DNA of 26,885 nt from contig JBEIPP010000021.1 of NCBI GenBank assembly GCA_040376995.1, positions 1 to 26,885 on the forward strand, in the 5' to 3' direction. The stretch comes from UBA4416 sp040376995. Lineage in GTDB: Bacteria; Bacteroidota; Bacteroidia; B-17B0; Aurantibacillaceae. This document shows positions 15,770 through 25,370 of this stretch, piece after piece. A program made the translations under genes and the position numbers. A model generated the notes under the pieces. That model was given only the letters and a program-made list of their open reading frames with translations. It made no database searches and had not been told where the DNA came from. Within the stretch, counting starts at the first letter, position 1; every line of letters starts with the position of its first letter.

Positions 15770-17392
15770 ATGAAAAAAGTAACTCTTATACTTTACATCT
15801 TCTTTGGTTCATATCATTTTTTATTTGCACAAGAAGTGAATAAACATATATCTTTTATTAGCATTTATGATTATCTAGATGAACTAGCTAATATTCAGGT
15901 AATAGAATTAAATTCTGCAATAAAACCCTACTCTCGTCATTTAATTTACGAGAAATTACATGAAGCTGAAATAAAACAGGAACAGCTTACTAAACGTCAA
16001 AAAAAAGATCTTGCATTTTTTTTAAAGGATTATAATAAAGAGGTTATTCCTAACAAAAAATTTAAACGACGTTATGATTTATTTTATTATAGAGATTCTT
16101 TATTTCAATTCACACTAAATCCAATATTGGGTTATACTTATGCAAAAAACGAAAATGGCTATTCTACACAAAGATGGAATGGATTAGAGATGAATGGTAA
16201 CATTGGTAAAAATTTTGGATTTTATTTTAGTTTAAGAGATAATGGATTCTATAATGTTTTATCTACTCCCAATTACTTAACCCAATTACCAGGAGCTAAC
16301 TACAAACCATATCAGGGAACTAAAAACGCTAGGACTGATTTTGATGAAGTGAGAGCCGGGATAAGCTATGGATGGAAATGGGGCTCAGTGAGTTTATTAA
16401 AAGATAATTTTTCTTGGGGAAATAATTATAATGGAGCCAATATTTTTTTAGGTAGGCAGCCATCATTTGCATATTTAAACTTTAAATTAAATCCAAGTAA
16501 ATGGTTTGACTTTAATTACGTACATGGATGGTTGGTATCTCAAGTATTAGATTCTTCTAAAACCTACGGAGTAGGAAGTGGGTTAAGAAAAAGTTTTTTT
16601 CCAAAATATATGGCGGCTAATATGTTTACATTTAAACCACTTAAAAGACTATATCTTTCTATTGGTAATTCTATTATTTATAGTGAAAAAAATGTTCAGC
16701 CAATTTATTTGATACCATTTATGTTTTTTAAATCGGGCGACAGAACTATGAATGGAGCTGGAAGTAACGCACTTGGTGAAAATTCACAAATTTTTTTAGA
16801 TGTTAGCTGTCGAATGATTCCTAAAACACATTTATATGGATCGGTGTTTATAGATGAAGTTAACGTAGGCAAAATGTTTGATTCAAAAAATCAAACCAAT
16901 TTAATGAGTTTTAAAGGAGGAGTTAGAATTACTAATTTAATTAAAAACACTGCTTTTACATTTGAATATACTCACACAAATCCATGGACATATACACATC
17001 CAATCTCTACAACCACTTTTGCTTCTAATAATTACAATATGGGGCACTACTTAGGGCAAAATGCACAAGAAATATACATGGGTTTTAAAGTAAAACCAAT
17101 AAGAGGTCTATCTATTGATTTAAGTTACACACAAGCCATCAAAGGTCCTGCAAGAAACTTTGTGCAAGTAAATGGTGTTAATAATGTTGCAGGCACTCCA
17201 TATATGGAAAATATATTATGGATGAGAAATGCGACCTCTTTAAAAATTAATTATGAATTATTTAACGACGTATTCATTTTTGGAGAAGGATCTTATTCAA
17301 AAATATCAGGTATAATGTCGTCAGAGTACACTCCTGATTTTTATAAAGGCAAAACAAAAACTGCTAGCTTAGGTGTAAATATTGGCTTTTAA
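15770..17392 (+). CDS. Capsule assembly Wzi-family outer-membrane beta-barrel protein
   Basis: This 540-residue protein has a signal peptide (MKKVTLILYIFFGSYHFLFAQ) followed by a short helical region with VIELNSAIKPYSRHLIYEKL and then about 430 residues of alternating beta strands, ending in the aromatic-poor strand ASLGVNIGF. Motifs such as RNGFYNVLS-like DNGFYNV, DEVRAGISYGWKWGSVSLLKDN and WGNNYNGANIFLGRQPSFAY match the Wzi-type barrels of Bacteroidota, relatives of the protein that helps attach capsule to the outer membrane. Here it stands about 4 kb before the capsule/O-antigen operon and is separately transcribed, with its own promoter-like boxes and a striking inverted repeat at the start codon. 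Convergent with the next gene over a 39-base gap. Role in binding polysaccharide is inferred. Confidence 0.8.
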   Translation: MKKVTLILYIFFGSYHFLFAQEVNKHISFISIYDYLDELANIQVIELNSAIKPYSRHLIYEKLHEAEIKQEQLTKRQKKDLAFFLKDYNKEVIPNKKFKRRYDLFYYRDSLFQFTLNPILGYTYAKNENGYSTQRWNGLEMNGNIGKNFGFYFSLRDNGFYNVLSTPNYLTQLPGANYKPYQGTKNARTDFDEVRAGISYGWKWGSVSLLKDNFSWGNNYNGANIFLGRQPSFAYLNFKLNPSKWFDFNYVHGWLVSQVLDSSKTYGVGSGLRKSFFPKYMAANMFTFKPLKRLYLSIGNSIIYSEKNVQPIYLIPFMFFKSGDRTMNGAGSNALGENSQIFLDVSCRMIPKTHLYGSVFIDEVNVGKMFDSKNQTNLMSFKGGVRITNLIKNTAFTFEYTHTNPWTYTHPISTTTFASNNYNMGHYLGQNAQEIYMGFKVKPIRGLSIDLSYTQAIKGPARNFVQVNGVNNVAGTPYMENILWMRNATSLKINYELFNDVFIFGEGSYSKISGIMSSEYTPDFYKGKTKTASLGVNIGF

Positions 17393-17431
17393 ATATTCTT
17401 AAAAAGTTAAATAAAATCTAAATCAAAAAAA

Positions 17432-18532
17432 TTATTCAGTAATAAGATACTGCATCTCAAAAATTTTCAGTTGCAGTTCATATAATTTTAATTTAATTTC
17501 TAGGTCTTTATCGGCTTTTGCCTCTTTTTTTGATTTTCTTTTTGAACTACTTGATGACTTATCAGAGGTTGATTTTTCATAAGCATCACTTTCGTTTTTT
17601 GAAGATGATTTTTTTTTATCTGGTCTTAACAGTCGATCACTTTGAGGAATATCGTCTTTTTCTGCTAGACCAAAATTATACATAATACCAATGCCTGTAT
17701 ATAAGTATCTGTCTTTATGAGACCAGCTTCTTGACCAGGAATCTATTTGATCTGTAAAGCAGGTAACATAATTTATATTTAAAACAATATTTGTTTTTTG
17801 GTTCAATTTAAAATTCAATTTACCTCCAACCGGTAGCGATATTGCACTAACTGTTTTTGCTTTGTCTTGGACTAACCCTCCTGCTGCTGCAATTCCCGCA
17901 CTATCAATTCCTGAACTTGAATATCCACTTACTTTTTCAAGATACCATTGATTATTAATTGCGTATTTATATAATCGACTTCTAAAGAATATTTGTCCAC
18001 AACCTACAGTTAAGTATAGCGTTAATCGATTAAAGAAAGGTCTGTCATTTTTATTTCTAAACATTAATTGTGTTAGATTATATTTAGCACTCACCGAGTA
18101 GCTCATTAAATCAGTATAAAAATATCGTCTGTATAATTTATCTGCTTGTTTTTCTCCTTTTAATGTTCCATTAAATACTTGCAGCTCCGCTGATAATCCG
18201 AATTTAAATTTTTTACCACCATACAAACTGAAGCCTCTGCCTGCACTTTTATTAAAATCTTTTGCTTTTGGAAAATTATTGTATAATGCTACATCTCCAT
18301 AAAATAAAGTAGGTCCAGCATCAACTCCGATAAACCACCCTTGTTTTAATTTCATATAATTTTCAGAAGTATGTTCTGGATTTTTGTACTTACTTTTTTT
18401 GGAAGCACTCCTATCATCCTGAGAAAAAGATAATAAAGAAAAAAGCATTAAACCGAATGCTAAAAAAAACGCATTAAGCTTGATGATAAAAAAATAATGC
18501 AATAAATTATTATAAGTATTTTTCTTTAACAT
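17432..18532 (-). CDS. Predicted outer-membrane beta-barrel protein with a charged tail
   Basis: From ATG at 18532 there are 366 residues: a signal peptide (MLKKNTYNNLL to SLLSFSQ), a beta-rich region typical of outer-membrane barrels (GWFIGVDAGPTLFYGDVALY, YTGIGIMYNFGL) to about residue 285, then a low-complexity Ser/Lys/Asp tail (KKSSSKNESDAYEKS, SSSSKRKSKKEAK) and a final helix rich in leucine and lysine. The barrel looks like the 8-stranded type seen in many Bacteroidota hypothetical proteins. The open frame reaches TTG 18583, but the first 17 residues would spoil the signal peptide. What the charged tail does is unknown. Divergent from the coiled-coil gene at 18622. Confidence 0.7.
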   Translation of the reverse strand: MLKKNTYNNLLHYFFIIKLNAFFLAFGLMLFSLLSFSQDDRSASKKSKYKNPEHTSENYMKLKQGWFIGVDAGPTLFYGDVALYNNFPKAKDFNKSAGRGFSLYGGKKFKFGLSAELQVFNGTLKGEKQADKLYRRYFYTDLMSYSVSAKYNLTQLMFRNKNDRPFFNRLTLYLTVGCGQIFFRSRLYKYAINNQWYLEKVSGYSSSGIDSAGIAAAGGLVQDKAKTVSAISLPVGGKLNFKLNQKTNIVLNINYVTCFTDQIDSWSRSWSHKDRYLYTGIGIMYNFGLAEKDDIPQSDRLLRPDKKKSSSKNESDAYEKSTSDKSSSSSKRKSKKEAKADKDLEIKLKLYELQLKIFEMQYLITE

Positions 18533-18621
18533 GACTATTGAGATACGATAAGGCAAGTTCGTATTTTTTTTTAAATTCTGCAATATTTAGTTACATTTAT
18601 TAATTAGAACTGATTACACTC

Positions 18622-19767
18622 ATGAATAGACTTTTTTTATTAAAATTTAAGTTATATTTTTTTTGGTTATTATTGATTCTAGGTATATCAAGGTTTTATG
18701 CTCAATCCGATAGCTCTAAAATACGAAATATTTGTATGCAATTTGCTATACAAGGTGCTCAATCGGCTGATTTATCGTATAGTTATGCTCAAAGAAATTA
18801 TTTTGAAACACGCCAGAGTATAATTATACAAAACATTGATACAGCCTTGATTTTTATAAAGGAATCCATCTCCTACTTAGATTCAGCCATCTTTTTAGCA
18901 GCTGATTCAGCCATAAAAGCTAAGGAGCATGCTAATATTGCTAGAGATTTAAATATTGACTCATATAATACCCTTGTTTTCTTAAAATCATCTGATTTTA
19001 GCCGAAGAAAGGAATTATCTAAAAAAGCAGCTCTTTTTTCAGCAGATGCAACTGTAGAAGCTTATCATGCATCATTTTATTTTAAAGTACAGAGAAAAAC
19101 AAAAAAAACACAAGAGAAACCCGATAGTGTAATTCAGGAAAAACAAATTACTAAACTAGATATTGATCAAACACTTTTTACGCTTTTAAAAAGCGATTTA
19201 AATGAGAAAGCAGAGACAAACCAACAAGAAATAGTAAAACTAAAAAATGAATTAGAAATTACAAAAAATGATGAAAAAGCAGCAAAAATAAAAGGACAAT
19301 TAAGAATTTTAGACGCCAAAACAAAAGAATTAACTAAAAAAACTAACGATGTACAACAAAAATTAGCGTCTATTAATGCATTAATAGAAGAGCGTGATAA
19401 AACCGCTACCACTGTGTCTGTTAAAAAGGATACCATCTTTTCTAAGAGTACTTTAAAAACAATGACCGAATGGAATGAGAACGTTAAATCGGATAGTGAT
19501 ATACCAACCACTTTGGTTTATCAGGTTCAAATAGGTGTTTATAGAGCTGCGGTTTTACCCAAAACATTTAAAGGATTAACCTCTATTTATAGTGAAATTA
19601 CCGATAAAGGCGTTTGTTACACAACCGGGTTATTTGAACGATTAGCGGATGCAAGAGAGGCAAAAAGTACAATTCAAGGTATGGGACTTACGGATGCCTT
19701 TATTGTAGCTTATTATAATAAGAAGAAAATCAGTTTGACGGAAGCCACTAAGCTCGAGAAAAAATAA
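18622..19767 (+). CDS. Secreted coiled-coil protein with SPOR-like C-terminus
   Basis: This 381-residue protein has a signal peptide ending near FYAQS. Residues about 30-150 are helical and alanine-rich, about 180-265 form a strong coiled coil (ELEITKNDEKAAKIKGQLRI and following), and residues about 295-370 (VYQVQIGVYRAAVLPKTF, YTTGLFERLADAREAKSTIQ, GLTDAFIVAYYN) have the pattern of a SPOR domain, which binds bare glycan strands of peptidoglycan. The SPOR call is by pattern only. It has its own start on the plus strand, divergent from the barrel gene, with a possible weak -7 box TACATTTA at 18592-18599. A periplasmic, wall-associated role is inferred. Confidence 0.65.
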   Translation: MNRLFLLKFKLYFFWLLLILGISRFYAQSDSSKIRNICMQFAIQGAQSADLSYSYAQRNYFETRQSIIIQNIDTALIFIKESISYLDSAIFLAADSAIKAKEHANIARDLNIDSYNTLVFLKSSDFSRRKELSKKAALFSADATVEAYHASFYFKVQRKTKKTQEKPDSVIQEKQITKLDIDQTLFTLLKSDLNEKAETNQQEIVKLKNELEITKNDEKAAKIKGQLRILDAKTKELTKKTNDVQQKLASINALIEERDKTATTVSVKKDTIFSKSTLKTMTEWNENVKSDSDIPTTLVYQVQIGVYRAAVLPKTFKGLTSIYSEITDKGVCYTTGLFERLADAREAKSTIQGMGLTDAFIVAYYNKKKISLTEATKLEKK

Positions 19768-19828
19768 TTTATTCTAGAATAATGAGGACTACCTGTCAGT
19801 TTAAGATCAAGATAAAGATTATTAAAAC

Positions 19829-19853
19829 GCTTCTCGACTGCACTCGAAGTGGC
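19829..19853. repeat. Dispersed-type short repeat between convergent genes
   Basis: GCTTCTCGACTGCACTCGAAGTGGC contains near-inverted arms CTTCTCGA and TCGAAG. It lies in the 148-base gap after the SPOR-like gene and before the OmpA-like gene end. I recognise this style as a common scattered repeat in Bacteroidota genomes. The rest of the gap shows nothing else clear. Confidence 0.5.
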
Positions 19854-19915
19854 AAAAATTTTCAATTACAACTATATTATTATACTAAATACTACGAAAA
19901 CAATTTGGTGTATAT

Positions 19916-21274
19916 TTAGTTCTTTAAAATAACAACTTCTACCCGTATATTTCGTTGCCCCTCTTCCATCGTTTCAGGATTTTGAATAATAGGTTTATGT
20001 CCTCCATACCCTTTAGGCACTAATCTTTCGGAGCTAATCCCATTATTCACTAAATATGTTTTTATAGCTTCTGATCTTTTAAAAGACAAATCTTTAGAAC
20101 TTCCTTTAAAATTCCATTCCTCACCTAAATTTTCATAGGCTTTGTTTTTATAAATTCTATTATCGCCGTTGGTATGCCCCTGTATTTCAATTGTTACAGA
20201 CGAATTATTGGTCATATAGTTTAATAAGGACTGAAGCTCTCCTGCGGATTCTCTTCTAAGAGCGTAAGTATTAGGATGAAAGTAAATACTTTTCATAATA
20301 AAATTATCCCCTACTTTCAAAGGCTCCATTAATAATTCTACAATGGTTCCTTTGCTGATATCGGTATACATTTCAAGATCCGCATATCCAAAAGCCGTAC
20401 ATTTTACTTTGTATTTTTTATCTTTTTCGAGAATAGCTTTCCATAGTCCAACTCCTGTGTTGTCAAGTATTAAACGTTCTTTAGCATCAACATCTATAAG
20501 CACTATATTTGCATTAATCGCTATTAGTTTATTTTTATCTTTAATAATATATTGTACTGGGTTGTAAACAACTTTCAGCTCTTCAACCGGCACGGCAACT
20601 TTTACCGAATCTTTTACTTTTGAAACAATTTGCGGTTGAAAAACACCCTGTGGTTTAGGCACAACAACAGAATCATTAACAACAGCCGCAATAACAGGCT
20701 TTGTTACTTTTTGAAGCACGGGGATTGTTGTTATGTCTTTTTTGCAAGGAAAATGATGGGCTTTTATTTTTAGGGTATCAGTACCGTAACTTAACACAAA
20801 CCGATGTCCGCAATTATTAAGGGATGTATTTAACACAGAAATATAGTAAATACTGCCTTTTTGAACAGTCATTGTTTTTTCTTCTGGTATAACCTGTTCG
20901 CTTCCATAACCAACGTAAAATGGGGCTGTCAAAGGTTTTATTTTTTGCTGATATAACTTCTGACAAAAATCAGTGGAATTATATTGATAAATATATACTA
21001 CATAAGAATCACTATCATTTAGAGCGGCAACTTTAAACATAAGTGTTTCATCGGATTTGGCAACAATTTTATACCAATAAGTAAATTGATCCCGATAGCT
21101 GTAGAATACAGTCTGATTGAGTTGCGGACTAACGGCTAATTGAGTTTCGGAGTAATTAAAGGGTATGATAATTTCTTTGGAATAGGTGCAATCAAAGCGA
21201 TCCAACTCTCCCGTTTGAGAATAACCCACCACTTCTGCAAAAAAACACAGTAAAACAAAAAAACAAGCTTTCAT
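19916..21274 (-). CDS. OmpA-family protein
   Basis: This 452-residue protein has a signal peptide (MKACFFVLLCFFAEVVGYSQ). Residues about 25-185 form a beta-rich domain with conserved cysteines; a proline/valine-rich linker follows (about 190-235); about 245-325 resemble a small carboxypeptidase-regulatory/PEGA-like beta domain. Residues about 330-452 are an OmpA C-terminal domain: IYFHPNTYALR, then EIQGHTNGDN, LSFKRSEAIKTYLVNNGIS and RLVPKGYGGHKPI. The OmpA domain binds peptidoglycan, so the protein probably links outer membrane and wall. ATG is at 21272-21274. It is divergent from the capsule operon with a 254-base gap. No partner gene identifies a more specific function. Confidence 0.8.
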   Translation of the reverse strand: MKACFFVLLCFFAEVVGYSQTGELDRFDCTYSKEIIIPFNYSETQLAVSPQLNQTVFYSYRDQFTYWYKIVAKSDETLMFKVAALNDSDSYVVYIYQYNSTDFCQKLYQQKIKPLTAPFYVGYGSEQVIPEEKTMTVQKGSIYYISVLNTSLNNCGHRFVLSYGTDTLKIKAHHFPCKKDITTIPVLQKVTKPVIAAVVNDSVVVPKPQGVFQPQIVSKVKDSVKVAVPVEELKVVYNPVQYIIKDKNKLIAINANIVLIDVDAKERLILDNTGVGLWKAILEKDKKYKVKCTAFGYADLEMYTDISKGTIVELLMEPLKVGDNFIMKSIYFHPNTYALRRESAGELQSLLNYMTNNSSVTIEIQGHTNGDNRIYKNKAYENLGEEWNFKGSSKDLSFKRSEAIKTYLVNNGISSERLVPKGYGGHKPIIQNPETMEEGQRNIRVEVVILKN

Positions 21275-21426
21275 TTTATAAATAAGAATAATGATAAAAA
21301 TAGCACTAAAGACTTTTTAGTAGAACATAATTCAATAAACTTTGATTTGTTGATAGAATTTAATTATCCAAAAAAAACAACTTAATATTAGCCATAACTT
21401 ATACGGTTATTATTAAAGGTGATGTC

Positions 21427-21448
21427 CGTTTTAAAACGTGGCTAAGCC
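21427..21448. promoter_or_regulatory. Palindromes just upstream of the polysaccharide operon promoter
   Basis: CGTTTTAAAACG (21427-21438) is a perfect 12-base palindrome, followed at 21440-21448 by GGCTAAGCC, another inverted repeat (GGCT-A-AGCC). The second touches the TTG of the predicted promoter. Their place fits a regulator-binding site. No regulator gene is nearby to match it with. Confidence 0.35.
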
Positions 21449-21478
21449 TTGTGAATTAAGACAATTATTGTAATTTTA
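21449..21478 (+). promoter_or_regulatory. Probable promoter of the polysaccharide operon
   Basis: TTG (21449-21451), 19 bases, then TAATTTTA (21471-21478), seven of eight for TAnnTTTG (last base differs). Transcription would begin near 21484, leaving a leader of about 45 bases before the ATG at 21529. Confidence 0.45.
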
Positions 21479-21528
21479 CGATGAAATAGTTACCTATTTT
21501 ATCAAAAAAACACTGAGTTCAGCAAAAA

Positions 21529-23964
21529 ATGAATGAGATTGACAAAAAAACAGGAAATGATTTAGAAGAAAGGAATTTTGACTTCAAACGTTTTTTTATA
21601 AAATACCTTAGATACTGGTATGTATTTATCGTTTCTATCGTATTAGCTTTTTTCATTGCCCGCTATTACAATTGGTATAAGTCTCCCATCTACAAATCAA
21701 GTTGCCGAATGATCGTTAAGGACGAAAACTCGAATAATTCAGCGGAAAATATTTTGAAAGATCTGAATAATATGCAACGCAATGTTAATCTTGAAAATGA
21801 GATGCAGATTTTAAAATCTAAAAGTCTGATCACTAAAGCCATTCAAGATTTAGAGTTAAACATTTCTTATTTACTAGTAGGTAATATCAAATCAACTGAA
21901 TTATACAATAAATCTCCCTTCATTATTAAGCCTGATACACTTAACGAACTGGCTTATTTTGCTGACATAAGTCTTACTATCTTAGATCAAAATTCTTTTC
22001 TGCTTTCTTACAAAATAAATAATAAAGATGCAAGCAGTCCCATAACCTTTCATTTTGGAGAAAAGATTAGTAATACCCTTGGAGATTTTACTGTTATGAA
22101 ACGCCCTACTTTTGATAACTCATTATTCAATAATCCATCCTATAATAAAAAACAATTCAGAGTTGTTTTTAATTCGATTGAAAATTTGGCAAATTATTAT
22201 TCTACCTCTTTAAATGTAGGTATTGCTACCTCCGGCTCCTCTATCCTTGAACTAAGTATTGTGGATGCTGTTCCAGAGGCTTGTTCTGATTTTTTAAATA
22301 AACTAACAGAGGTTTACATACTTAACAGTTCTGAACAGGAAAATTTATTAGCCAGTAACTCCTTAAAATTCATCGACTCACAGATAGCTCAAATATCAAG
22401 CGAACTAAAGGAAATAGAAAAAACATTACTGGATTTTCAAACCAAGAAAGGAATTGTGAATATTGACGATGAGTCAAAATCGTTTTTAGAACGCGTGAAA
22501 AATTTTGATGAAAAAATTTCTGAAAATAAAGTTCAGATTAGTTTTATAGATTATATCGAAAAATACATTACCGATAATAAAAAAATTAATGATATGGCTC
22601 CTACCAGTTTGGGATTGGATGACCCTTTACTAATTAAATTAATCGGAAATTTAAGTGAGCTCGAAAATGAGTATAGCCTACGTCAGATAGATTCAAAAAC
22701 TAAGAGCCCTATTTTTGAAAATCTGGATAAGCAGATTAAATACACCAAGCAAGCCATCTTAGAAAATTTAAAAAGCGTTAAACAAAAATATCAGATGAGT
22801 TTGAAAGAAATGAATTCAAATCTATCCCGTGTAGAAGGGAAGTTAGATTCAATCCCTAAAACAGAAATAGAATTAATCGGAATTAAACGTCAGTTTTCAA
22901 TTAAAGAAGGTTTATACTTATACCTTTTACAAAAAAGATCTGAAACAGCTATTGTTCTTGCATCAGCTACTTCCGATAACTGGGTTATAGACAAGGCTGT
23001 TCCTTCTTACAATCCTATAAAACCCATCAAGAGTAAGTCATATGCGATTGCCTTTGTTTTGGCCATTTTTATTCCCATACTTATTATTTCAATGCTCGAA
23101 TTATTAAATGACAAAATAACAGATAAAGAAACGCTAGAGAGTTATACAAAAATTCCAATCATAGGTATTATTGGAAAAAATCCCGAAGACACGAATCTAT
23201 TTACCGAAAAAAAACCAAAGCCAATTATCTTAGAAGCTTTGCGCTCCATTCGAACAAATATCAATTACTTTTTAAATAACACAAACAACGAAAAAAAACA
23301 AAATATCATAATGATTACCTCTTCTATCAGTGGAGAAGGTAAAACATTCATTTCCTATAATTTAGCGGGTATCATTGCTTCTTCAGATAAAAGAACAGTA
23401 TTGGTTTGTCTTGATTTAAGAAAACCTAAAATTGTTGCGGGCATTAATTTGAATATAGATAATGGGATGTCTAATTACTTAGCAGGGACATCTCAAATTA
23501 GTGATATTATCCAAAATTCAGTGTCCCTACCACATCTCGATATTATCTTATCCGGCCCCATTCCTCCAAATCCTTCTGAATTAATCTTAAAAGAAAAACT
23601 TGCCAAACTCTTTGATTATTTAAGGGAAAATTATGATTATGTAATTGTAGATACACCACCTATTGGGTTTGTAACAGATGGTATGGAAATATCGAAATAT
23701 GTTGATGCATCTATTTATATTGTAAGACAAAATATTACCCGAAAACATCATTTAAAATTCATCAACAAATTATATAACGATAAAAAAATAACTAATCTTG
23801 GTATCATATTTAACTCTGTTAAAATATCCAATTCGACATATGGATACGGATATGGTTATGGATACGGGTATGGATATGGTTATGGTTATGGTTATGGAGA
23901 AGAATTTGATAAAGCTTCAAAAAACAAATTTTTAAATCTGTTTCATAAAAACAAATCGGCCTAA
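21529..23964 (+). CDS. Polysaccharide co-polymerase / tyrosine autokinase (Wzc type)
   Basis: This 811-residue inner-membrane protein controls capsule or exopolysaccharide chain length and export. A membrane segment near residues 33-50 starts a Wzz-type periplasmic domain with long coiled coils (about 255-460), and a second membrane segment lies near 505-525. The cytoplasmic BY-kinase domain follows, with Walker A SSISGEGKT (about 598-606), Walker A' LVCLDLRKP (about 625) and Walker B YVIVDTPP (about 704). The C-terminus carries ten Tyr-Gly pairs in a row (residues 771-790), the tyrosine cluster that is autophosphorylated in this family. ATG at 21529 begins the first gene of the operon; the flippase follows after 11 bases. 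No Wza exporter gene is beside it. Confidence 0.93.
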   Translation: MNEIDKKTGNDLEERNFDFKRFFIKYLRYWYVFIVSIVLAFFIARYYNWYKSPIYKSSCRMIVKDENSNNSAENILKDLNNMQRNVNLENEMQILKSKSLITKAIQDLELNISYLLVGNIKSTELYNKSPFIIKPDTLNELAYFADISLTILDQNSFLLSYKINNKDASSPITFHFGEKISNTLGDFTVMKRPTFDNSLFNNPSYNKKQFRVVFNSIENLANYYSTSLNVGIATSGSSILELSIVDAVPEACSDFLNKLTEVYILNSSEQENLLASNSLKFIDSQIAQISSELKEIEKTLLDFQTKKGIVNIDDESKSFLERVKNFDEKISENKVQISFIDYIEKYITDNKKINDMAPTSLGLDDPLLIKLIGNLSELENEYSLRQIDSKTKSPIFENLDKQIKYTKQAILENLKSVKQKYQMSLKEMNSNLSRVEGKLDSIPKTEIELIGIKRQFSIKEGLYLYLLQKRSETAIVLASATSDNWVIDKAVPSYNPIKPIKSKSYAIAFVLAIFIPILIISMLELLNDKITDKETLESYTKIPIIGIIGKNPEDTNLFTEKKPKPIILEALRSIRTNINYFLNNTNNEKKQNIIMITSSISGEGKTFISYNLAGIIASSDKRTVLVCLDLRKPKIVAGINLNIDNGMSNYLAGTSQISDIIQNSVSLPHLDIILSGPIPPNPSELILKEKLAKLFDYLRENYDYVIVDTPPIGFVTDGMEISKYVDASIYIVRQNITRKHHLKFINKLYNDKKITNLGIIFNSVKISNSTYGYGYGYGYGYGYGYGYGYGEEFDKASKNKFLNLFHKNKSA
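23839..23898 (+). repeat. In-frame tandem repeat coding ten Tyr-Gly pairs
   Basis: Sixty bases made of the six-base unit TAY-GGN repeated ten times, within the Wzc-type kinase gene. Units vary at third codon positions (TAT/TAC, GGA/GGT/GGG), so the repeat is not a perfect DNA repeat, which suggests selection on the protein sequence. Confidence 0.9.
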
Positions 23965-23975
23965 GTGTTAAGTAA

Positions 23976-25367
23976 ATGCCTCAATTAACAGAATTATACT
24001 CTATTAAAAAAAAAATAAGCCTGTCTTATTTTTTAAACAGAGGTCATGACCGAACCATAAAAGCTAAAAAAAATATTTTAGCTTCTGTGTTAGTGAAATG
24101 CATTAGTGTCGTCACCAGCTTTGTTCTTGTTCCATTAACTATTCATTATTTAAATCCGGTTAATTACGGAATTTGGCTAACCTTATATAGTGTTATCAGT
24201 TGGTTTGGCTTATTAGATATTGGTTTAGGCAATGGCTTACGTAATAAATTTGCTGAGGCATTAGCTAACAACGATAAGAAAAGTGCCAAAATATATTTGA
24301 GTACAGCCTATGCTATGTTATACATCATTATGGCATCGGCATGCGTTTTATTTTTATTAGCCAATCAATTTCTTGATTGGCCACATATTTTAAATGTAGA
24401 TGCATCCAAAATAGTTGAACTAAGAAAAGTAATGGCTATTTTATTTGGATTTTTTTGCCTGCAACTAGTTGTAAAATTGATCAGTTCTGTATTATTGGCA
24501 GACCAACGAACAGCCATAGCAGGCGCTATTAATACCGTGGCTAGTGTTATTTCTTTGGCAGTAGTTTATATTCTTACTAAAACCACATCCGAATCATTAT
24601 TATACCTTGCCTTTTCAATAGGATTAATTAATGTGCTTGTTCCGGTTGCCGTTAGTATATGGTTTTTCCGAACCCATTATAAAGAATACACGCCCTCCTT
24701 TAAGCATATAAATTTCAAGTATGCTAAAAGTCTTATGAATATTGGCTTCATGTTTTTTTTATTTCAATCCACTGCTCTTATAGTGGTTGCTACTGATAAT
24801 ATCATTATTTCTAGATTAATGGGGGCTGAATCGGTTACCCCTTACAATATTGCGTTAAAATACCTTTCGCCAATTACTGTAGGTTTTACTTTAATTTCAG
24901 CTCCACTTTGGAGTGCCTATACTGAAGCTCATACATTAAACGACATGGATTGGATTAAACGAATAACAAAAAAAATGATGAAAATTTGGATTATCGTTTT
25001 TTTAGGTACCATACCATTTGTGGCGATATCTGGTTACGCATATAATTTATGGGTAGGAAGAGAAGTTGTGGCGCCTTCATTACAATTAACTATATGCGCT
25101 GCTATTTATGTTTTAATTTCATCATGGAACCAAATATTTGGAAACTTTATTAATGGAGTTAGTAAAATGAAAGTGGGCTTTTATTTAGCAATTATTACAG
25201 CTATAATAAACATTCCATTATGCATATTTTTCTCAAAATATTTAAACTGGGGTCTATCAGGAATCATTATTGCATCAAGCGTATCGCTAATACCTGATTT
25301 AATAATTTTACCAATACAATATTATAAAATTGTAAATAATAAAGCCAAAGGAATTTGGAATAAATAA
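23976..25367 (+). CDS. Polysaccharide flippase (Wzx-like, MOP superfamily)
   Basis: The protein should move lipid-linked sugar repeat units across the inner membrane. It has 463 residues and about 12 to 14 hydrophobic segments. After a polar start (to about residue 33) comes KKNILASVLVKCISVVTSFV, then VPLTIHYLNPVNYGIWLTLY and DIGLGNGLRNKFAEALANND, a pattern usual at the start of oligosaccharide translocases. ATG at 23976 lies 11 bases after the kinase gene, and the cupin-like gene follows after three bases, so all three are probably one transcript. The carried sugar unit cannot be told from the sequence. Confidence 0.88.
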   Translation: MPQLTELYSIKKKISLSYFLNRGHDRTIKAKKNILASVLVKCISVVTSFVLVPLTIHYLNPVNYGIWLTLYSVISWFGLLDIGLGNGLRNKFAEALANNDKKSAKIYLSTAYAMLYIIMASACVLFLLANQFLDWPHILNVDASKIVELRKVMAILFGFFCLQLVVKLISSVLLADQRTAIAGAINTVASVISLAVVYILTKTTSESLLYLAFSIGLINVLVPVAVSIWFFRTHYKEYTPSFKHINFKYAKSLMNIGFMFFLFQSTALIVVATDNIIISRLMGAESVTPYNIALKYLSPITVGFTLISAPLWSAYTEAHTLNDMDWIKRITKKMMKIWIIVFLGTIPFVAISGYAYNLWVGREVVAPSLQLTICAAIYVLISSWNQIFGNFINGVSKMKVGFYLAIITAIINIPLCIFFSKYLNWGLSGIIIASSVSLIPDLIILPIQYYKIVNNKAKGIWNK

Positions 25368-25370
25368 ACT

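Noticed and set aside
15649..15843. Plus-strand frame of 64 codons between the TPR and Wzi-like genes
   Set aside because: It overlaps both neighbours and crosses the promoter and inverted repeat; the translation has no protein-like pattern.
19167..19511. Minus-strand frame of 114 codons
   Set aside because: Antisense to the coiled-coil segment of the SPOR-like gene; composition is the usual hydrophobic shadow of Lys/Glu codons.
20343..20567. Plus-strand frame of 74 codons
   Set aside because: Antisense to the OmpA-family gene, without a usable start context.
23839..23898. CRISPR-like or non-coding tandem repeat
   Set aside because: The six-base units are in frame inside a kinase gene with no spacers, and encode the known tyrosine tail.
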